Assembly: GCA_021732005.1 (NCBI GenBank)
Contig: JAKFVT010000013.1
Coordinates: forward strand, 1 to 62,918
Direction: 5' to 3'
Origin: Mycobacterium sp.
GTDB lineage: Bacteria; Actinomycetota; Actinomycetes; Mycobacteriales; Mycobacteriaceae
Length of the DNA: 62,918 bases
Below the pieces are notes generated by a model that was not told the origin of the DNA, ran no database searches, and worked only from the letters and a program-made list of their open reading frames with translations. Position 1 is the stretch's first letter. The number at the start of each line of letters is the position of its first letter. Position numbers and translations under genes: made by a program. Positions 33,097 through 41,890 of this stretch are shown piece after piece.

Positions 33097-34134
33097 GTGC
33101 CTGCCCCGCTGTACTGGGCGCTGACCGCGGTCCTGATCCTCGTGCTGGTGGTCAGCGCAATGCTGGCCCTGCAGACCGCCAGCCGGCTGAACCGTCTGCA
33201 CATCCGCTACGACCTGTCCTGGCAGGCGCTCGACGGGGCCTTGGCCCGGCGCGCGGTGGTGGCCCGTGCGGTGGCTGCCGACACCTATCGCGGACGATCT
33301 GAAGGCAAACGGCTCGCGGCGCTGGCCGATGCCGCCGAGCGGGCACCCCGAAGCGGTCGCGAAGCCGCCGAGAACGATTTGTCCGCCGCGCTGGCGACGG
33401 TGGATCCGACGTCGATGCCGGTGTCGCTGGTCGCCGAGCTCGCCGACGCCGAGGCCCGGGTGCTGCTGGCGCGCCGGTTCCACAACGACGCCGTGCGCGA
33501 CACCCTCGCGTTGCGTGAACGGCGTCCGGTCCGGTGGTTACGGCTGGCCGGTACGGCACCGCTGCCGACCTACTTCGAGATCGCCGAGCGCGTTCCCGAA
33601 TCCACCCCGGATGGTTCCGATCAGGTTGATCGCCGCACCTCGGCGCGGGTGGTGCTGCTCGACGACCAGGGTGCGGTGCTGTTGTTCTGCGGATCCGACC
33701 CGGCGTTCACCGGCGGGGAGGCGCCTCGCTGGTGGTTCACCGTCGGCGGGCAGGCACTGCCCGGGGAACGGCTGGTCGATGCCGCGGTCCGGGAGATCCT
33801 CGAGGAGACCGGACTGCGCGTCGACCCGGACGCGATGGTCGGGCCGGTGTGGCGGCGCGAGTCGATCATCGATTTCAACGGCACCGTCGTCGCCAGCCAG
33901 GAGTTCTACTTCATCCACCGCACCACCCGGTTCGAACCGACCGCGGCCGGGCGGACGCCGCTGGAACTGCGGTACATTCACGGCCACAGATGGTGTGACT
34001 CCAGCACGATCGTTGAGCTGTCCGCGAGCGGGCAGCGGGTGTATCCGCTGCAGCTCGGGGAGCTTCTCGAGGAGGCGAACTCGCTGGCCGACGGCCGTGG
34101 CGGGCCGCACGGAGAGTTGCACCCGATCCACTGA
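33097..34134 (+). CDS. Membrane-anchored NUDIX hydrolase
   Basis: A 345-residue protein equivalent to Rv2609c. An N-terminal membrane helix ([20 protein letters not shown]) leads into a long helical region, then a NUDIX domain from about 180. The Nudix box is complete (G-x5-E-x7-REILEETGL). It should hydrolyse a nucleoside diphosphate derivative at the membrane; the substrate is unknown. GTG 33097 follows the pimA stop directly. Its constant place after pimA suggests a link with PIM or nucleotide-sugar metabolism. Confidence 0.9.
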   Translation: MPAPLYWALTAVLILVLVVSAMLALQTASRLNRLHIRYDLSWQALDGALARRAVVARAVAADTYRGRSEGKRLAALADAAERAPRSGREAAENDLSAALATVDPTSMPVSLVAELADAEARVLLARRFHNDAVRDTLALRERRPVRWLRLAGTAPLPTYFEIAERVPESTPDGSDQVDRRTSARVVLLDDQGAVLLFCGSDPAFTGGEAPRWWFTVGGQALPGERLVDAAVREILEETGLRVDPDAMVGPVWRRESIIDFNGTVVASQEFYFIHRTTRFEPTAAGRTPLELRYIHGHRWCDSSTIVELSASGQRVYPLQLGELLEEANSLADGRGGPHGELHPIH

Positions 34135-34199
34135 GGTGCGAAAAATTCAGTTTGGAATCGCCCTTTAGACTGGATCCGTATCAAACGAAGGGACTGACA

Positions 34200-35126
34200 G
34201 TGGAAACCGGAGCTAACGCGGCTGGATCCAACGGCTCGGCCAGCGCGCAGACGGGTACCGCTCGGGTCAAGCGCGGCATGGCGGAGATGCTCAAGGGCGG
34301 CGTCATCATGGATGTCGTCACCCCCGAACAGGCGCGCATCGCCGAAGGTGCCGGAGCAGTGGCCGTGATGGCGCTCGAACGCGTCCCGGCCGACATCCGC
34401 GCCCAGGGCGGCGTGGCCCGGATGAGCGACCCCGACCTGATCGAGGGCATCATCGCCGCGGTCACCATCCCGGTGATGGCCAAGGCGCGCATCGGCCATT
34501 TCGTCGAGGCGCAGATCCTGCAGAGCCTCGGGGTGGACTACGTCGACGAGTCCGAGGTGCTGACCCCGGCCGACTACACCCACCACATCGACAAGTGGAA
34601 GTTCACCGTTCCGTTCGTGTGCGGTGCGACCAACCTCGGTGAGGCGCTGCGCCGCATCACCGAAGGCGCGGCGATGATCCGCTCCAAGGGCGAGGCCGGC
34701 ACCGGCGACGTCTCCAACGCCACCACCCACATGCGCGCGATCGGCGCCGAGATCCGCCGCCTGTCGTCGCTGTCGGAGGATGAACTCTACGTCGCCGCCA
34801 AGGACATGCAGGCGCCGTATGACCTCGTCGTCGAGGTGGCCCGGGCGGGCAAGCTGCCGGTGACGTTGTTCACCGCGGGAGGCATCGCCACCCCTGCCGA
34901 CGCCGCGATGATGATGCAGCTCGGCGCTGAGGGCGTGTTCGTCGGCTCCGGAATCTTCAAGTCCGGCGACCCCGCAGTGCGGGCGGCCGCCATCGTCAAG
35001 GCCACCACGTTCTACGACGACCCCGACGTCCTGGCGCGGGTGTCGCGGGGGCTGGGTGAGCCCATGGTCGGAATCAACGTGGAGGAGATCGCGGAGCCGC
35101 ACCGACTCGCTCAGCGCGGCTGGTAA
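34200..35126 (+). CDS. pdxS: Pyridoxal 5'-phosphate synthase subunit PdxS
   Basis: A 308-residue TIM-barrel synthase subunit that makes PLP from ribose 5-phosphate, glyceraldehyde 3-phosphate and ammonia. Conserved segments: [20 protein letters not shown], catalytic-Lys region [15 protein letters not shown], and phosphate-binding [20 protein letters not shown] and [11 protein letters not shown]. The start GTG 34200 is preceded by AAGGGA. It is separated from the glutaminase subunit gene pdxT by tesB, as in M. tuberculosis (snzP-tesB2-snoP). Confidence 0.97.
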   Translation: METGANAAGSNGSASAQTGTARVKRGMAEMLKGGVIMDVVTPEQARIAEGAGAVAVMALERVPADIRAQGGVARMSDPDLIEGIIAAVTIPVMAKARIGHFVEAQILQSLGVDYVDESEVLTPADYTHHIDKWKFTVPFVCGATNLGEALRRITEGAAMIRSKGEAGTGDVSNATTHMRAIGAEIRRLSSLSEDELYVAAKDMQAPYDLVVEVARAGKLPVTLFTAGGIATPADAAMMMQLGAEGVFVGSGIFKSGDPAVRAAAIVKATTFYDDPDVLARVSRGLGEPMVGINVEEIAEPHRLAQRGW

Positions 35127-35131
35127 ACCAC

Positions 35132-35974
35132 GTGGCAATCGAAGAGATCCTCGATCTGGAACAGCTCGAGGTCAACATCTATCGCGGCCGGGTGTTCAGT
35201 CCTGAATCCGGTTTCCTGCAGCGCACGTTCGGCGGTCACGTGGCCGGCCAGTCGCTGGTCTCGGCGGTGCGCACCGTCGATCCCAAATTCCAGGTGCACT
35301 CGCTGCACGGATACTTCCTGCGGCCCGGCGACGCCACCGCGCCTGCGGTGTATCTCGTCGAGGCGCTGCGCGACGGCGGCTCCTTCGTCACCCGGCGGGT
35401 CAACGCCGTCCAGCACGGCGAGACCATCTTCTCGATGTCGGCGTCGTTCCAGACCGACCAGAGCGGCATCGAGCACCAAGACGAGATGCCCTCCGCGCCG
35501 CCGCCCGACGACCTGCCCGGCTTCATCTCCAAGGGCGGTGTGTTCGACGAGGCTGGATTCGCGCAGTTCGAGGAGTGGGACGTCCGCATCGTCCCGCGCG
35601 ACCAGGTGGCCCGGCTGCCCGGCAAGGCATCTCAGCAGCAGGTGTGGTTCAAGCACAAGGACCCGCTGCCCGATGATTCGGTGTTGCACATCTGCGCGCT
35701 GGCCTACATGAGCGATCTCACGCTGCTCGGCTCGGCGCAGGTCAACCACGTCGAGGAGCGCAAACACCTGATGGTCGCCTCGCTGGACCACGCGATGTGG
35801 TTCATGCGGCCGTTCCGCGCCGACGAGTGGCTGCTCTATGACCAGTCCTCACCGTCGTCGTGCGGGGGCCGTTCGCTGACTCAGGGCAAGATCTTCAATC
35901 AGTACGGCGAGATGGTCGCGGCGGTCATGCAGGAGGGGCTGACCCGCTACAAGCGCGGATACGCCGGGCCGTGA
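35132..35974 (+). CDS. tesB: Acyl-CoA thioesterase II
   Basis: A 280-residue double-hotdog thioesterase. N-terminal hotdog with [20 protein letters not shown] and [21 protein letters not shown]-terminal hotdog with [13 protein letters not shown], the aspartate of the catalytic triad, and [20 protein letters not shown]. It hydrolyses medium and long acyl-CoA. GTG 35132, five bases after pdxS; the stop overlaps the pdxT GTG, so the three genes are coupled although thioesterase and PLP synthesis are unrelated functions. Confidence 0.95.
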   Translation: MAIEEILDLEQLEVNIYRGRVFSPESGFLQRTFGGHVAGQSLVSAVRTVDPKFQVHSLHGYFLRPGDATAPAVYLVEALRDGGSFVTRRVNAVQHGETIFSMSASFQTDQSGIEHQDEMPSAPPPDDLPGFISKGGVFDEAGFAQFEEWDVRIVPRDQVARLPGKASQQQVWFKHKDPLPDDSVLHICALAYMSDLTLLGSAQVNHVEERKHLMVASLDHAMWFMRPFRADEWLLYDQSSPSSCGGRSLTQGKIFNQYGEMVAAVMQEGLTRYKRGYAGP

Positions 35975-36594
35975 CACAGCCCGATGTCGCCGGCCCGGCG
36001 GCTCCGGTCCACGTCGGCGTGCTGGCCCTGCAAGGCGACACCCGCGAACACCTGGCCGCCCTGCGCGAGGCCGGTGCCGAAGCCTCGACCGTGCGCCGCG
36101 CGAAAGAGCTCGACGCCGTCGACGCCCTGGTCATCCCGGGTGGTGAGTCGACCACGATGAGCCACCTGCTGCGCGAGTTCGAGCTGCTGGAGCCGCTGCG
36201 CACGCGCCTGGCCGAGGGTATGCCGGCCTACGGTTCGTGTGCGGGCATGATCCTGCTGGCCACCGAGATCCTTGACGCCGGCGTCGAGGGGCGCGAGGCG
36301 GTTCCTCTGGGTGGCATCGATATGACGGTGCGGCGCAACGCTTTCGGCCGCCAGGTCGATTCCTTCGAGGGTGACATCGACTTCGAAGGCCTCGACGGGC
36401 CCGCCCACGCGGTGTTCATTCGGGCGCCGTGGGTGGAACGGGTCGGGCCCGACGTCCAGGTCCTGGCGCGCGCCGGTGACCACATCGTGGCGGTCCGGCA
36501 GGGTCAGGTGCTCGCCACCGCTTTTCACCCCGAAATGACTGGTGACAGACGGGTACACAAGCTGTTTGTGGACGTGGTCGCCCACCGCGCCTGA
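35971..36594 (+). CDS. pdxT: Pyridoxal 5'-phosphate synthase glutaminase subunit PdxT
   Basis: A 207-residue class I glutamine amidotransferase that feeds ammonia to PdxS. Motifs: [40 protein letters not shown], nucleophile elbow [11 protein letters not shown] (Cys), and the catalytic His-x-Glu in [13 protein letters not shown] 35971 overlaps the tesB stop (GTGA). In M. tuberculosis yebC follows directly; here a 9-kb block separates them. Confidence 0.97.
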   Translation: MTQPDVAGPAAPVHVGVLALQGDTREHLAALREAGAEASTVRRAKELDAVDALVIPGGESTTMSHLLREFELLEPLRTRLAEGMPAYGSCAGMILLATEILDAGVEGREAVPLGGIDMTVRRNAFGRQVDSFEGDIDFEGLDGPAHAVFIRAPWVERVGPDVQVLARAGDHIVAVRQGQVLATAFHPEMTGDRRVHKLFVDVVAHRA

Positions 36595-36694
36595 GGGCAT
36601 GAAAAACTCCGTGTAGAGACCGCCGGTACCGGGTATTCCGGCGGACAGTTTCAGGCCGAGAGTGGCATGACTTCGACTGCGGAGTGGATCAACG

Positions 36695-38539
36695 ATGATC
36701 GGTGGGGAACGTACGACGATTCTGGCGGCGAGCTCGGAGGGTGGCGGTGCCGCGCTGGATCAGGTGATCGGCTTGTCTGTGGTGGCGGCGATCGTGACCG
36801 CTGTGCTGCTGTGGATCGGCTATCAGCACCGCTCCAAGCGCATCACCTGGCTGAATTCCATCGCCGTTCGCGCCGGCGACAGGTTCAAGCGGCCACCGTG
36901 GGTGGCCGTGAGCACGATGCTGTTCTCCGCGACCCTCATCTGTGCACTGTTCGGATTCATCTGGGACGTGAGCCTGCACATCGGTAAGGGTCGCGACCCC
37001 GGACCGCTGGCCAACCCGGCGCACTACTTCATCCTGTTCGGACTGTTCCTGCTGTTCATCGCCGGAATCCTGGCGGTCGTCCTGCCCTACGACAAGCCCG
37101 GTTCGGCCGCGGTGCGGATCACCCGGCACTGGTACGCCCCGGTCGGTGGCCTGCTGATGGCCGGCTGCGGTCTCTATGCGCTCATCGGCTTCCCGCTCGA
37201 CGACGTCTGGCACCGGATCTTCGGCCAGGACGTCACGCTGTGGGGACCCACGCACCTGATGTTGATCGGCGGTGCCGGCCTGTCCCTGGTGGCGATGCTC
37301 TACCTCGAGTACGAGGGACGCCGGGCGATGGGCGCCGACGCGCCGGCGGATAGCCGGTTCGTGAAGTTCCTGCAATACCTGTCGTTCGGCGGTCTGGTGG
37401 TCGGTCTGTCGGTCTTTCAGATCGAATACGACTTCGGCGTCGAACAGTTCCGGTTGGTGCTGCAGCCGATGATGATCGGCGCGGCGGCCGCGATGGCGCT
37501 CGTTGCCGCGAGACTGACCCTCGGCCGCGGGGCGGCCATCATCGCCGCGCTCCTGGCGATCGGTCTGCGCGGCGGAGTCGCACTGGTCGTCGGCCCGATT
37601 CTGGGCGCACCCACCAGCTGGTTCCCGCTCTACCTCGGGTCCGCGGTGGTGGTCGAGCTGCTCGCCCTCACCGCGCTGGCCAAGCGCCCGATCCTCTTCG
37701 GCGCGGTGGCCGGGCTGGGCGTGGGCACCGTCGGGCTGTGGCTGGAGTCGCTGTGGATCGGGGCGGTCTACCACTATCCGTGGCCGACGAGCATGTGGCC
37801 CGAAGCGTTGGCCATGGCGATCCCCGTCGCGGTCATGATGGGGCTGTGCGGTGCTCTGCTGTCGATCGTCCTCACCGGCCAGCGACTACCCCGGCCAGCG
37901 ATTGGCATCACCGTCGTCGTCGTGACCGTGCTCGCGATCGGTGGCGCGGTGTTCAACGGGCTGCGCACCGAGGTTCCCCAAAATGACACCGCCACAATCA
38001 CATTGACCGGTGTGCCGAGTCCACAGGGGCAGCGGATGGCCAATGCCGATGTGCGGATCAATCCGCCGGGTCTGGTCAGCGAGGACCCGGAGTGGGTGAC
38101 GATCCTGTCGTGGCAGGGCGGTTTGGCCAACGACCGCGGGCTGGTCGTCGACCGGCTTGAACGCGTCGGCCCGGGCCACTATCGTTCGACCCAGCCGGTT
38201 CCGATCTGGGGTCAGTGGAAGACCTTGCTGCGCGTGCAGGACGGCACCCTGATGGCTGGTGTCCCGATCTATCTGCCGGAAGACCCGGGCATCAACGCAC
38301 CGGGGGTGCCTGCGGAACTGAACAGCACCCGCCCGTTCGTCCCGGAGATCACGATCCTGCAGCGCGAGCGCAATCTCAACCACCCGACGTGGCTGTTCGC
38401 CGCCGGTGGTGTGGTGGTCTTGATCTGCACGCTGATCCTGATCGCCGCGCTCACTTGGGGCGGCGGCCGGATCAATCGGACCGAAGAGGAGCCCGCGCGC
38501 CTCGAGGAGTCGCGACCGAAGGTGGGGCCGCAGGTGTGA
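36695..38539 (+). CDS. Large polytopic membrane protein of unknown function
   Basis: A 614-residue protein with about ten predicted membrane helices in the first 400 residues (for example VIGLSVVAAIVTAVLLWIGY and YFILFGLFLLFIAGILAVVL). An outer domain of about 170 residues follows (GVPSPQGQRMANADVRINPP, RSTQPVPIWGQWKTLLRVQD), then one last helix near 575-597 and a charged tail. Conserved His residues occur at helix ends (NPAHYFILF, GPTHLMLIGG), which could bind metal. I do not recognise the family. ATG 36695. Its stop overlaps the next start, heading a four-gene coupled operon with a cupredoxin-like lipoprotein. Confidence 0.82.
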   Translation: MIGGERTTILAASSEGGGAALDQVIGLSVVAAIVTAVLLWIGYQHRSKRITWLNSIAVRAGDRFKRPPWVAVSTMLFSATLICALFGFIWDVSLHIGKGRDPGPLANPAHYFILFGLFLLFIAGILAVVLPYDKPGSAAVRITRHWYAPVGGLLMAGCGLYALIGFPLDDVWHRIFGQDVTLWGPTHLMLIGGAGLSLVAMLYLEYEGRRAMGADAPADSRFVKFLQYLSFGGLVVGLSVFQIEYDFGVEQFRLVLQPMMIGAAAAMALVAARLTLGRGAAIIAALLAIGLRGGVALVVGPILGAPTSWFPLYLGSAVVVELLALTALAKRPILFGAVAGLGVGTVGLWLESLWIGAVYHYPWPTSMWPEALAMAIPVAVMMGLCGALLSIVLTGQRLPRPAIGITVVVVTVLAIGGAVFNGLRTEVPQNDTATITLTGVPSPQGQRMANADVRINPPGLVSEDPEWVTILSWQGGLANDRGLVVDRLERVGPGHYRSTQPVPIWGQWKTLLRVQDGTLMAGVPIYLPEDPGINAPGVPAELNSTRPFVPEITILQRERNLNHPTWLFAAGGVVVLICTLILIAALTWGGGRINRTEEEPARLEESRPKVGPQV

Positions 38540-38688
38540 TCGTCACGTACGGCGCCCACCATGCGCTCGCGCTGGCACTACCGGCTTTGACCCCGGCTGT
38601 GGTCTTGGTGGGTGTGGTGTTGTTCATCGCCATCCGCGACCGTCGTCGCGGTGAGGCTGGCGTCGACTCTGAAGGGGACGAAAAGTGA
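38536..38688 (+). CDS. 50-residue single-pass membrane protein
   Basis: A very short gene squeezed between two larger ones with 4-bp GTGA overlaps at both ends (start in the stop of the 614-residue gene, stop in the start of the lipoprotein gene). The peptide has one membrane helix (LALALPALTPAVVLVGVVLF) followed by a basic cytoplasmic stop-transfer (RDRRRG) and an acidic tail. It is probably a small subunit of a membrane complex with its neighbours; the double coupling is the main evidence that it is translated. Confidence 0.72.
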   Translation: MIVTYGAHHALALALPALTPAVVLVGVVLFIAIRDRRRGEAGVDSEGDEK

Positions 38689-39041
38689 AGGTGGCCAGGC
38701 TGATTGCCGCCAGCGCTGTGCTGGCGACCGCGGTGGGGTGCAGCTCGGCCACACCGCCGGTGCCGCAGGCCGCCGGCCCGGTCGTCGAGCTCACGATCGC
38801 GCACGGGACCGTCACCCCCACCAACGCGACGCTCACCGCGAAGGTGAACCAGCCGATCACGTTGCGAGTCACCAGCGACGCCGACGACGAACTGCACGTC
38901 CACTCCACGCCCGAGCACGAGTTCGAGGTGAAGGCCCAGCCCGACCAGGAGTTCTCGTTCACCGTCGACGTGCCGGGCAGCGTCGCCGTGGAGTTGCATC
39001 ATCTCGACCGGACGGTGGCCACGATTCAAGTCCAGCCGTGA
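38685..39041 (+). CDS. Cupredoxin-like lipoprotein
   Basis: A 118-residue lipoprotein. The signal ends in lipobox AVGC, followed by SSATPPVPQ. The mature domain is a short beta barrel with LTAKVNQPITLRVTSDADDE, HVHSTPEHEFEV and a C-terminal ELHHLDRTVATIQVQ. This is the pattern of cupredoxin-like domains (EfeO/CopC-like) with clustered histidines able to bind copper or iron; the canonical Cys/Met ligand loop is not obvious. GTG 38685 is coupled to the small membrane protein; the stop is coupled to the next gene. Confidence 0.8.
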   Translation: MKVARLIAASAVLATAVGCSSATPPVPQAAGPVVELTIAHGTVTPTNATLTAKVNQPITLRVTSDADDELHVHSTPEHEFEVKAQPDQEFSFTVDVPGSVAVELHHLDRTVATIQVQP

Positions 39042-40324
39042 CCCAGCCGTCCGTGGCGGTGCTCGCACACGGACTCGGTGGCTCCACCGATCTACCGATT
39101 CCGTATTCGTACGCGCTGATCGGCGCCGCGTGGGCTCTGACGCTCACCTTCGCGGTGGTGGCGTTCGCTTGGCGTACACCGCGATTCGACCCTGACCGGC
39201 CGGGCCGCCCGCTGCCGAACTGGCTGACGACGGCGGTCGATTCGCCGATCACCCGTGCCGTGGTGGCCGGGCTTGCTCTGGCTCTGGCGATCTGGGTTGT
39301 CGTTGCCGGCGTCATCGGGCCGCAGGATGGTGGCAATGCGCTACCAGGCGCGTTCTATGTGTTGCTGTGGGTGGGAGTTCCGGCGTTATCGGTGCTCATC
39401 GGTCCGGTGTGGCGGGTGATCTCGCCGATACGCACCGTTGTGCGGCTGATGCCGTCGCGCGCGCTGCGCCACTATCCGGAGGTGCTCGGGTATTGGCCGG
39501 GCGCGGTGGGACTGTTCGCATTCGTCTGGTTGGAGCTGGCCGGCCCGAATCCGGGATCGCTGACAGCGATCAAGATCTGGCTGGCTTGCTACGTCGTCAT
39601 CGCGCTCGGCGGCGCGCTGCTGTGCGGTCCGCGTTGGCTGTCCCGCGCCGACCCGTTCGACGTCTACAGCGTGGTGGCATCCCGGCTGGCGGTGTTCGGC
39701 CGCAACCGCGACAGCGGCCAGTTGGCCTGGGTCAACCCGTTCAACCATCTGCGGACACTGCCCGTGCGCCCGGGAACGCTTGCCGTGCTGGCGGTTCTGC
39801 TGGGTTCGACTGCGTTCGACAGCTTCTCGGCGAGCCCGGACTGGCGAAACTTTGCCGACGGTCTCGGGGTCAACCCGGCAGTGACGCGCAGTGTCGGGCT
39901 CTTGGTGTTCGTGCTCGTGGTCGGTTTAAGTTTCTGGGGAGCCTCGCAGGCCACCGGTGGGATCGACCGCGCGCGCCGTCGCGAGCTGCCCGGGCTGATG
40001 GCGCACTCGCTGATCCCTATCGTTGTCGGATATGTTTTCGCGCACTATCTTTCGTACCTGGTCGAGAAGGGGCAGCAGACGGTGATCGCACTGTTCGGGC
40101 TGCGCGAGGTCGAGGTCAGCTATGTCCTGTCCGCTCACCCGGGCGTGCTCGCCACCCTCAAGGTCTGCTTCGTGGTGGCCGGCCATATCGCGGGTGTCGT
40201 CGCTGCGCATGACGCGGCGATCCGGCTGCTGCCGTCCGGTCACCAGATCACCGGACAACTGACGATGATGCTGACGATGGTGGCCTACACATTCACCGGG
40301 TTGTATCTGCTCTTCGGTGGCTGA
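39038..40324 (+). CDS. Polytopic membrane protein of unknown function
   Basis: A 428-residue membrane protein with about ten helices (YSYALIGAAWALTLTFAVVA, AVVAGLALALAIWVVVAGVI, and others). Polar loops contain conserved NPFNHLRTLPVRPG, and HDAAIRLLPSGHQ lies near the last helix. Histidines in late helices (GYVFAHYLSYL, VVAGHIAGVVAAHD) are suggestive of metal or heme ligands, but no standard motif is complete. GTG 39038 overlaps the cupredoxin stop. Last gene of the coupled operon; a role in metal handling is inferred only from context. Confidence 0.8.
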   Translation: MTQPSVAVLAHGLGGSTDLPIPYSYALIGAAWALTLTFAVVAFAWRTPRFDPDRPGRPLPNWLTTAVDSPITRAVVAGLALALAIWVVVAGVIGPQDGGNALPGAFYVLLWVGVPALSVLIGPVWRVISPIRTVVRLMPSRALRHYPEVLGYWPGAVGLFAFVWLELAGPNPGSLTAIKIWLACYVVIALGGALLCGPRWLSRADPFDVYSVVASRLAVFGRNRDSGQLAWVNPFNHLRTLPVRPGTLAVLAVLLGSTAFDSFSASPDWRNFADGLGVNPAVTRSVGLLVFVLVVGLSFWGASQATGGIDRARRRELPGLMAHSLIPIVVGYVFAHYLSYLVEKGQQTVIALFGLREVEVSYVLSAHPGVLATLKVCFVVAGHIAGVVAAHDAAIRLLPSGHQITGQLTMMLTMVAYTFTGLYLLFGG

Positions 40325-40440
40325 GCCCGCCAATTTGTCGCGCGACGTTTAGACGACGTCAACCTGGGAAGTCCCGCTGTGCTGGGCGGGATGCCCATAC
40401 TCGATGTTCTCGGCGCGCGGCGCGGCGGTAGGAGGTCGTG

Positions 40441-40584
40441 ATGACGTCACGCAATTGGGTGAGTCGGCGGATTCATCAAGTACTCGAGCATCACGGTGCG
40501 AAATCGACCGCGGGTCTGTGGCGCCCGGCCTGGCAGAGCAGCCCGACCGCGGAGCGACCGATCAGCTGGTGGCGTGCGCTGTAG
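40441..40584 (+). CDS. Possible 47-residue small protein
   Basis: ATG 40441 (or GTG 40438) lies just after a strong ribosome-binding site (TAGGAGG), and the frame runs to TAG at 40582-40584, right next to the stop of the minus-strand dehydrogenase gene. The peptide is basic and tryptophan-rich (MTSRNWVSRRIHQ near the start, ISWWRAL at the end), with no signal or known domain. The remainder of 40325-40440 has a 6-bp GC hairpin (40372-40391) that could end the membrane operon. Evidence is the ribosome-binding site and exact fit to the gap only. Confidence 0.35.
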   Translation: MTSRNWVSRRIHQVLEHHGAKSTAGLWRPAWQSSPTAERPISWWRAL

Positions 40585-41481
40585 CTAGCCGCGGGGCCGG
40601 CCGTCCACGATCACACCAGCGGCGGCCTCGATGGGCTTGATCGCTGCGGTGAAGTCGGATTCAGGCCCCTCTTCGCGCATGACCAGTTCCCACAATCGCC
40701 CGACGGCCGCGGCCACCTCGGTGGGTAGTCCGAGCGCCTCGGCCTCCTCCAGATAAAGCCGGACGTCCTTCACCATCAAGCCGGTGGCGAACCCGTAGTC
40801 GAAGCTGCGCGGCAGAATCGACTTGGGGAACTTGTCGCGGCTGGCGTTGGTCGCTCCCGATCCGGCGTTGATCACCTCGATCATCACCGACGGGTCCAGC
40901 CCGGCTTTGACGCCCATCACCACCACCTCCGAGGTGGCGGCCAGCGCAGTGGCGGCCAGCAGGTTGTTCACCAGTTTCATCGTCTGGCCCGCACCCGGTT
41001 TGGTGTCGACGAAAAACGGCGTGCCCAGCCGGGCCAGGATCGGCTCGACGATTTCGAACTCGTCGCGCGGTCCCGAAACCATCAGCGCCAGTGTCCCTTT
41101 GGTGGCGCCGCCGACACCGCCGCTGACCGGGCTGTCGAGCATCGCGATACCGCGCTCGGTCAGCTGAGCCTGGATCTGCTGAGCGGCGGTGCTGCCGACG
41201 GTGGACAGGTCGACGAACCGTTCGACGCGGCGTCCTTCGATCACTCCGTCCGCGCCGACCGCGACGTCGTGGGAGGCCTGCACCGACGGCAGGCTCGCCA
41301 GTACGGTCTCGGCACGGTCGGCGACGTCGCGTGGGGACGAGGCGGCCCGGGCGCCCAGATCGACCGCCTCGGCGACGATCTCCGGGCGGGTGTCGAAGAC
41401 CACCAGCGGGTGGCCGGCCTCGATCAGGCGGGTGGCCATCGGCAAGCCCATGTTGCCCAGGCCGATGAAGCCGAGGTTCAT
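40585..41481 (-). CDS. 3-hydroxyisobutyrate dehydrogenase-family oxidoreductase
   Basis: A 298-residue beta-hydroxyacid dehydrogenase. NAD(P) motif LGFIGLGNMGLPMATRLIEA, substrate loop DSPVSGGVGGATKGTLALMV, and catalytic Lys in MKLVNNLLAATALAATSE. It oxidises a beta-hydroxy acid such as 3-hydroxyisobutyrate or a relative. ATG 41481 is preferred over 41538, which would run into the upstream gene. It follows the carboxymuconolactone decarboxylase-like gene by 7 bp, as the last gene of a three-gene catabolic operon. Confidence 0.92.
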   Translation of the reverse strand: MNLGFIGLGNMGLPMATRLIEAGHPLVVFDTRPEIVAEAVDLGARAASSPRDVADRAETVLASLPSVQASHDVAVGADGVIEGRRVERFVDLSTVGSTAAQQIQAQLTERGIAMLDSPVSGGVGGATKGTLALMVSGPRDEFEIVEPILARLGTPFFVDTKPGAGQTMKLVNNLLAATALAATSEVVVMGVKAGLDPSVMIEVINAGSGATNASRDKFPKSILPRSFDYGFATGLMVKDVRLYLEEAEALGLPTEVAAAVGRLWELVMREEGPESDFTAAIKPIEAAAGVIVDGRPRG

Positions 41482-41488
41482 GGGGCGC

Positions 41489-41878
41489 TCACTGAGCGTC
41501 GAGTTCGGCGAAGGCTTCTCGGGCGACCCGGAAGCCATCGACGGCTGCGGGCGCGCCGGCGTAGATCGCCACCTGCAGCAGGATCTCGCGAATCTCCTCG
41601 CGGGTCACACCGTTGGTGAGTGCCCCGCGCACATGAGTCTTCAGTTCGTGGGGTCGGTTCAGCACGGAGATCATCGCCAGGTTGAGCATGCTGCGGGTCT
41701 TGAGCGGCAGCTCCTCGCGGCCCCACACCGCACCCCAGCAGTACTCGGTGAGCAGATCCTGCAGCGGCTTGCTGAAGTCGTCGGCCTGCCGCTCGGCGTT
41801 GGCGACGTACTCCTCGCCGAGCACCGCGGCGCGGATCTGTCGTCCCTTGTCGTATGTTGCCTGGTCCATGGCGTCCAT
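41489..41878 (-). CDS. Carboxymuconolactone decarboxylase family protein
   Basis: A 129-residue CMD/AhpD-fold protein, the usual length of the PcaC type: YCWGAVWGREELPLKTRSML, then NRPHELKTHVRGALTNGVTR and REILLQVAIYAGAPAAVDGF. The CxxC of AhpD-type peroxidases is missing, so a decarboxylase- or isomerase-like role is more likely. Twelve bases separate it from the hydrolase gene and seven from the dehydrogenase, indicating a shared transcript for degradation of an unknown compound. Confidence 0.9.
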   Translation of the reverse strand: MDAMDQATYDKGRQIRAAVLGEEYVANAERQADDFSKPLQDLLTEYCWGAVWGREELPLKTRSMLNLAMISVLNRPHELKTHVRGALTNGVTREEIREILLQVAIYAGAPAAVDGFRVAREAFAELDAQ

Positions 41879-41890
41879 GATCGCACCGGG

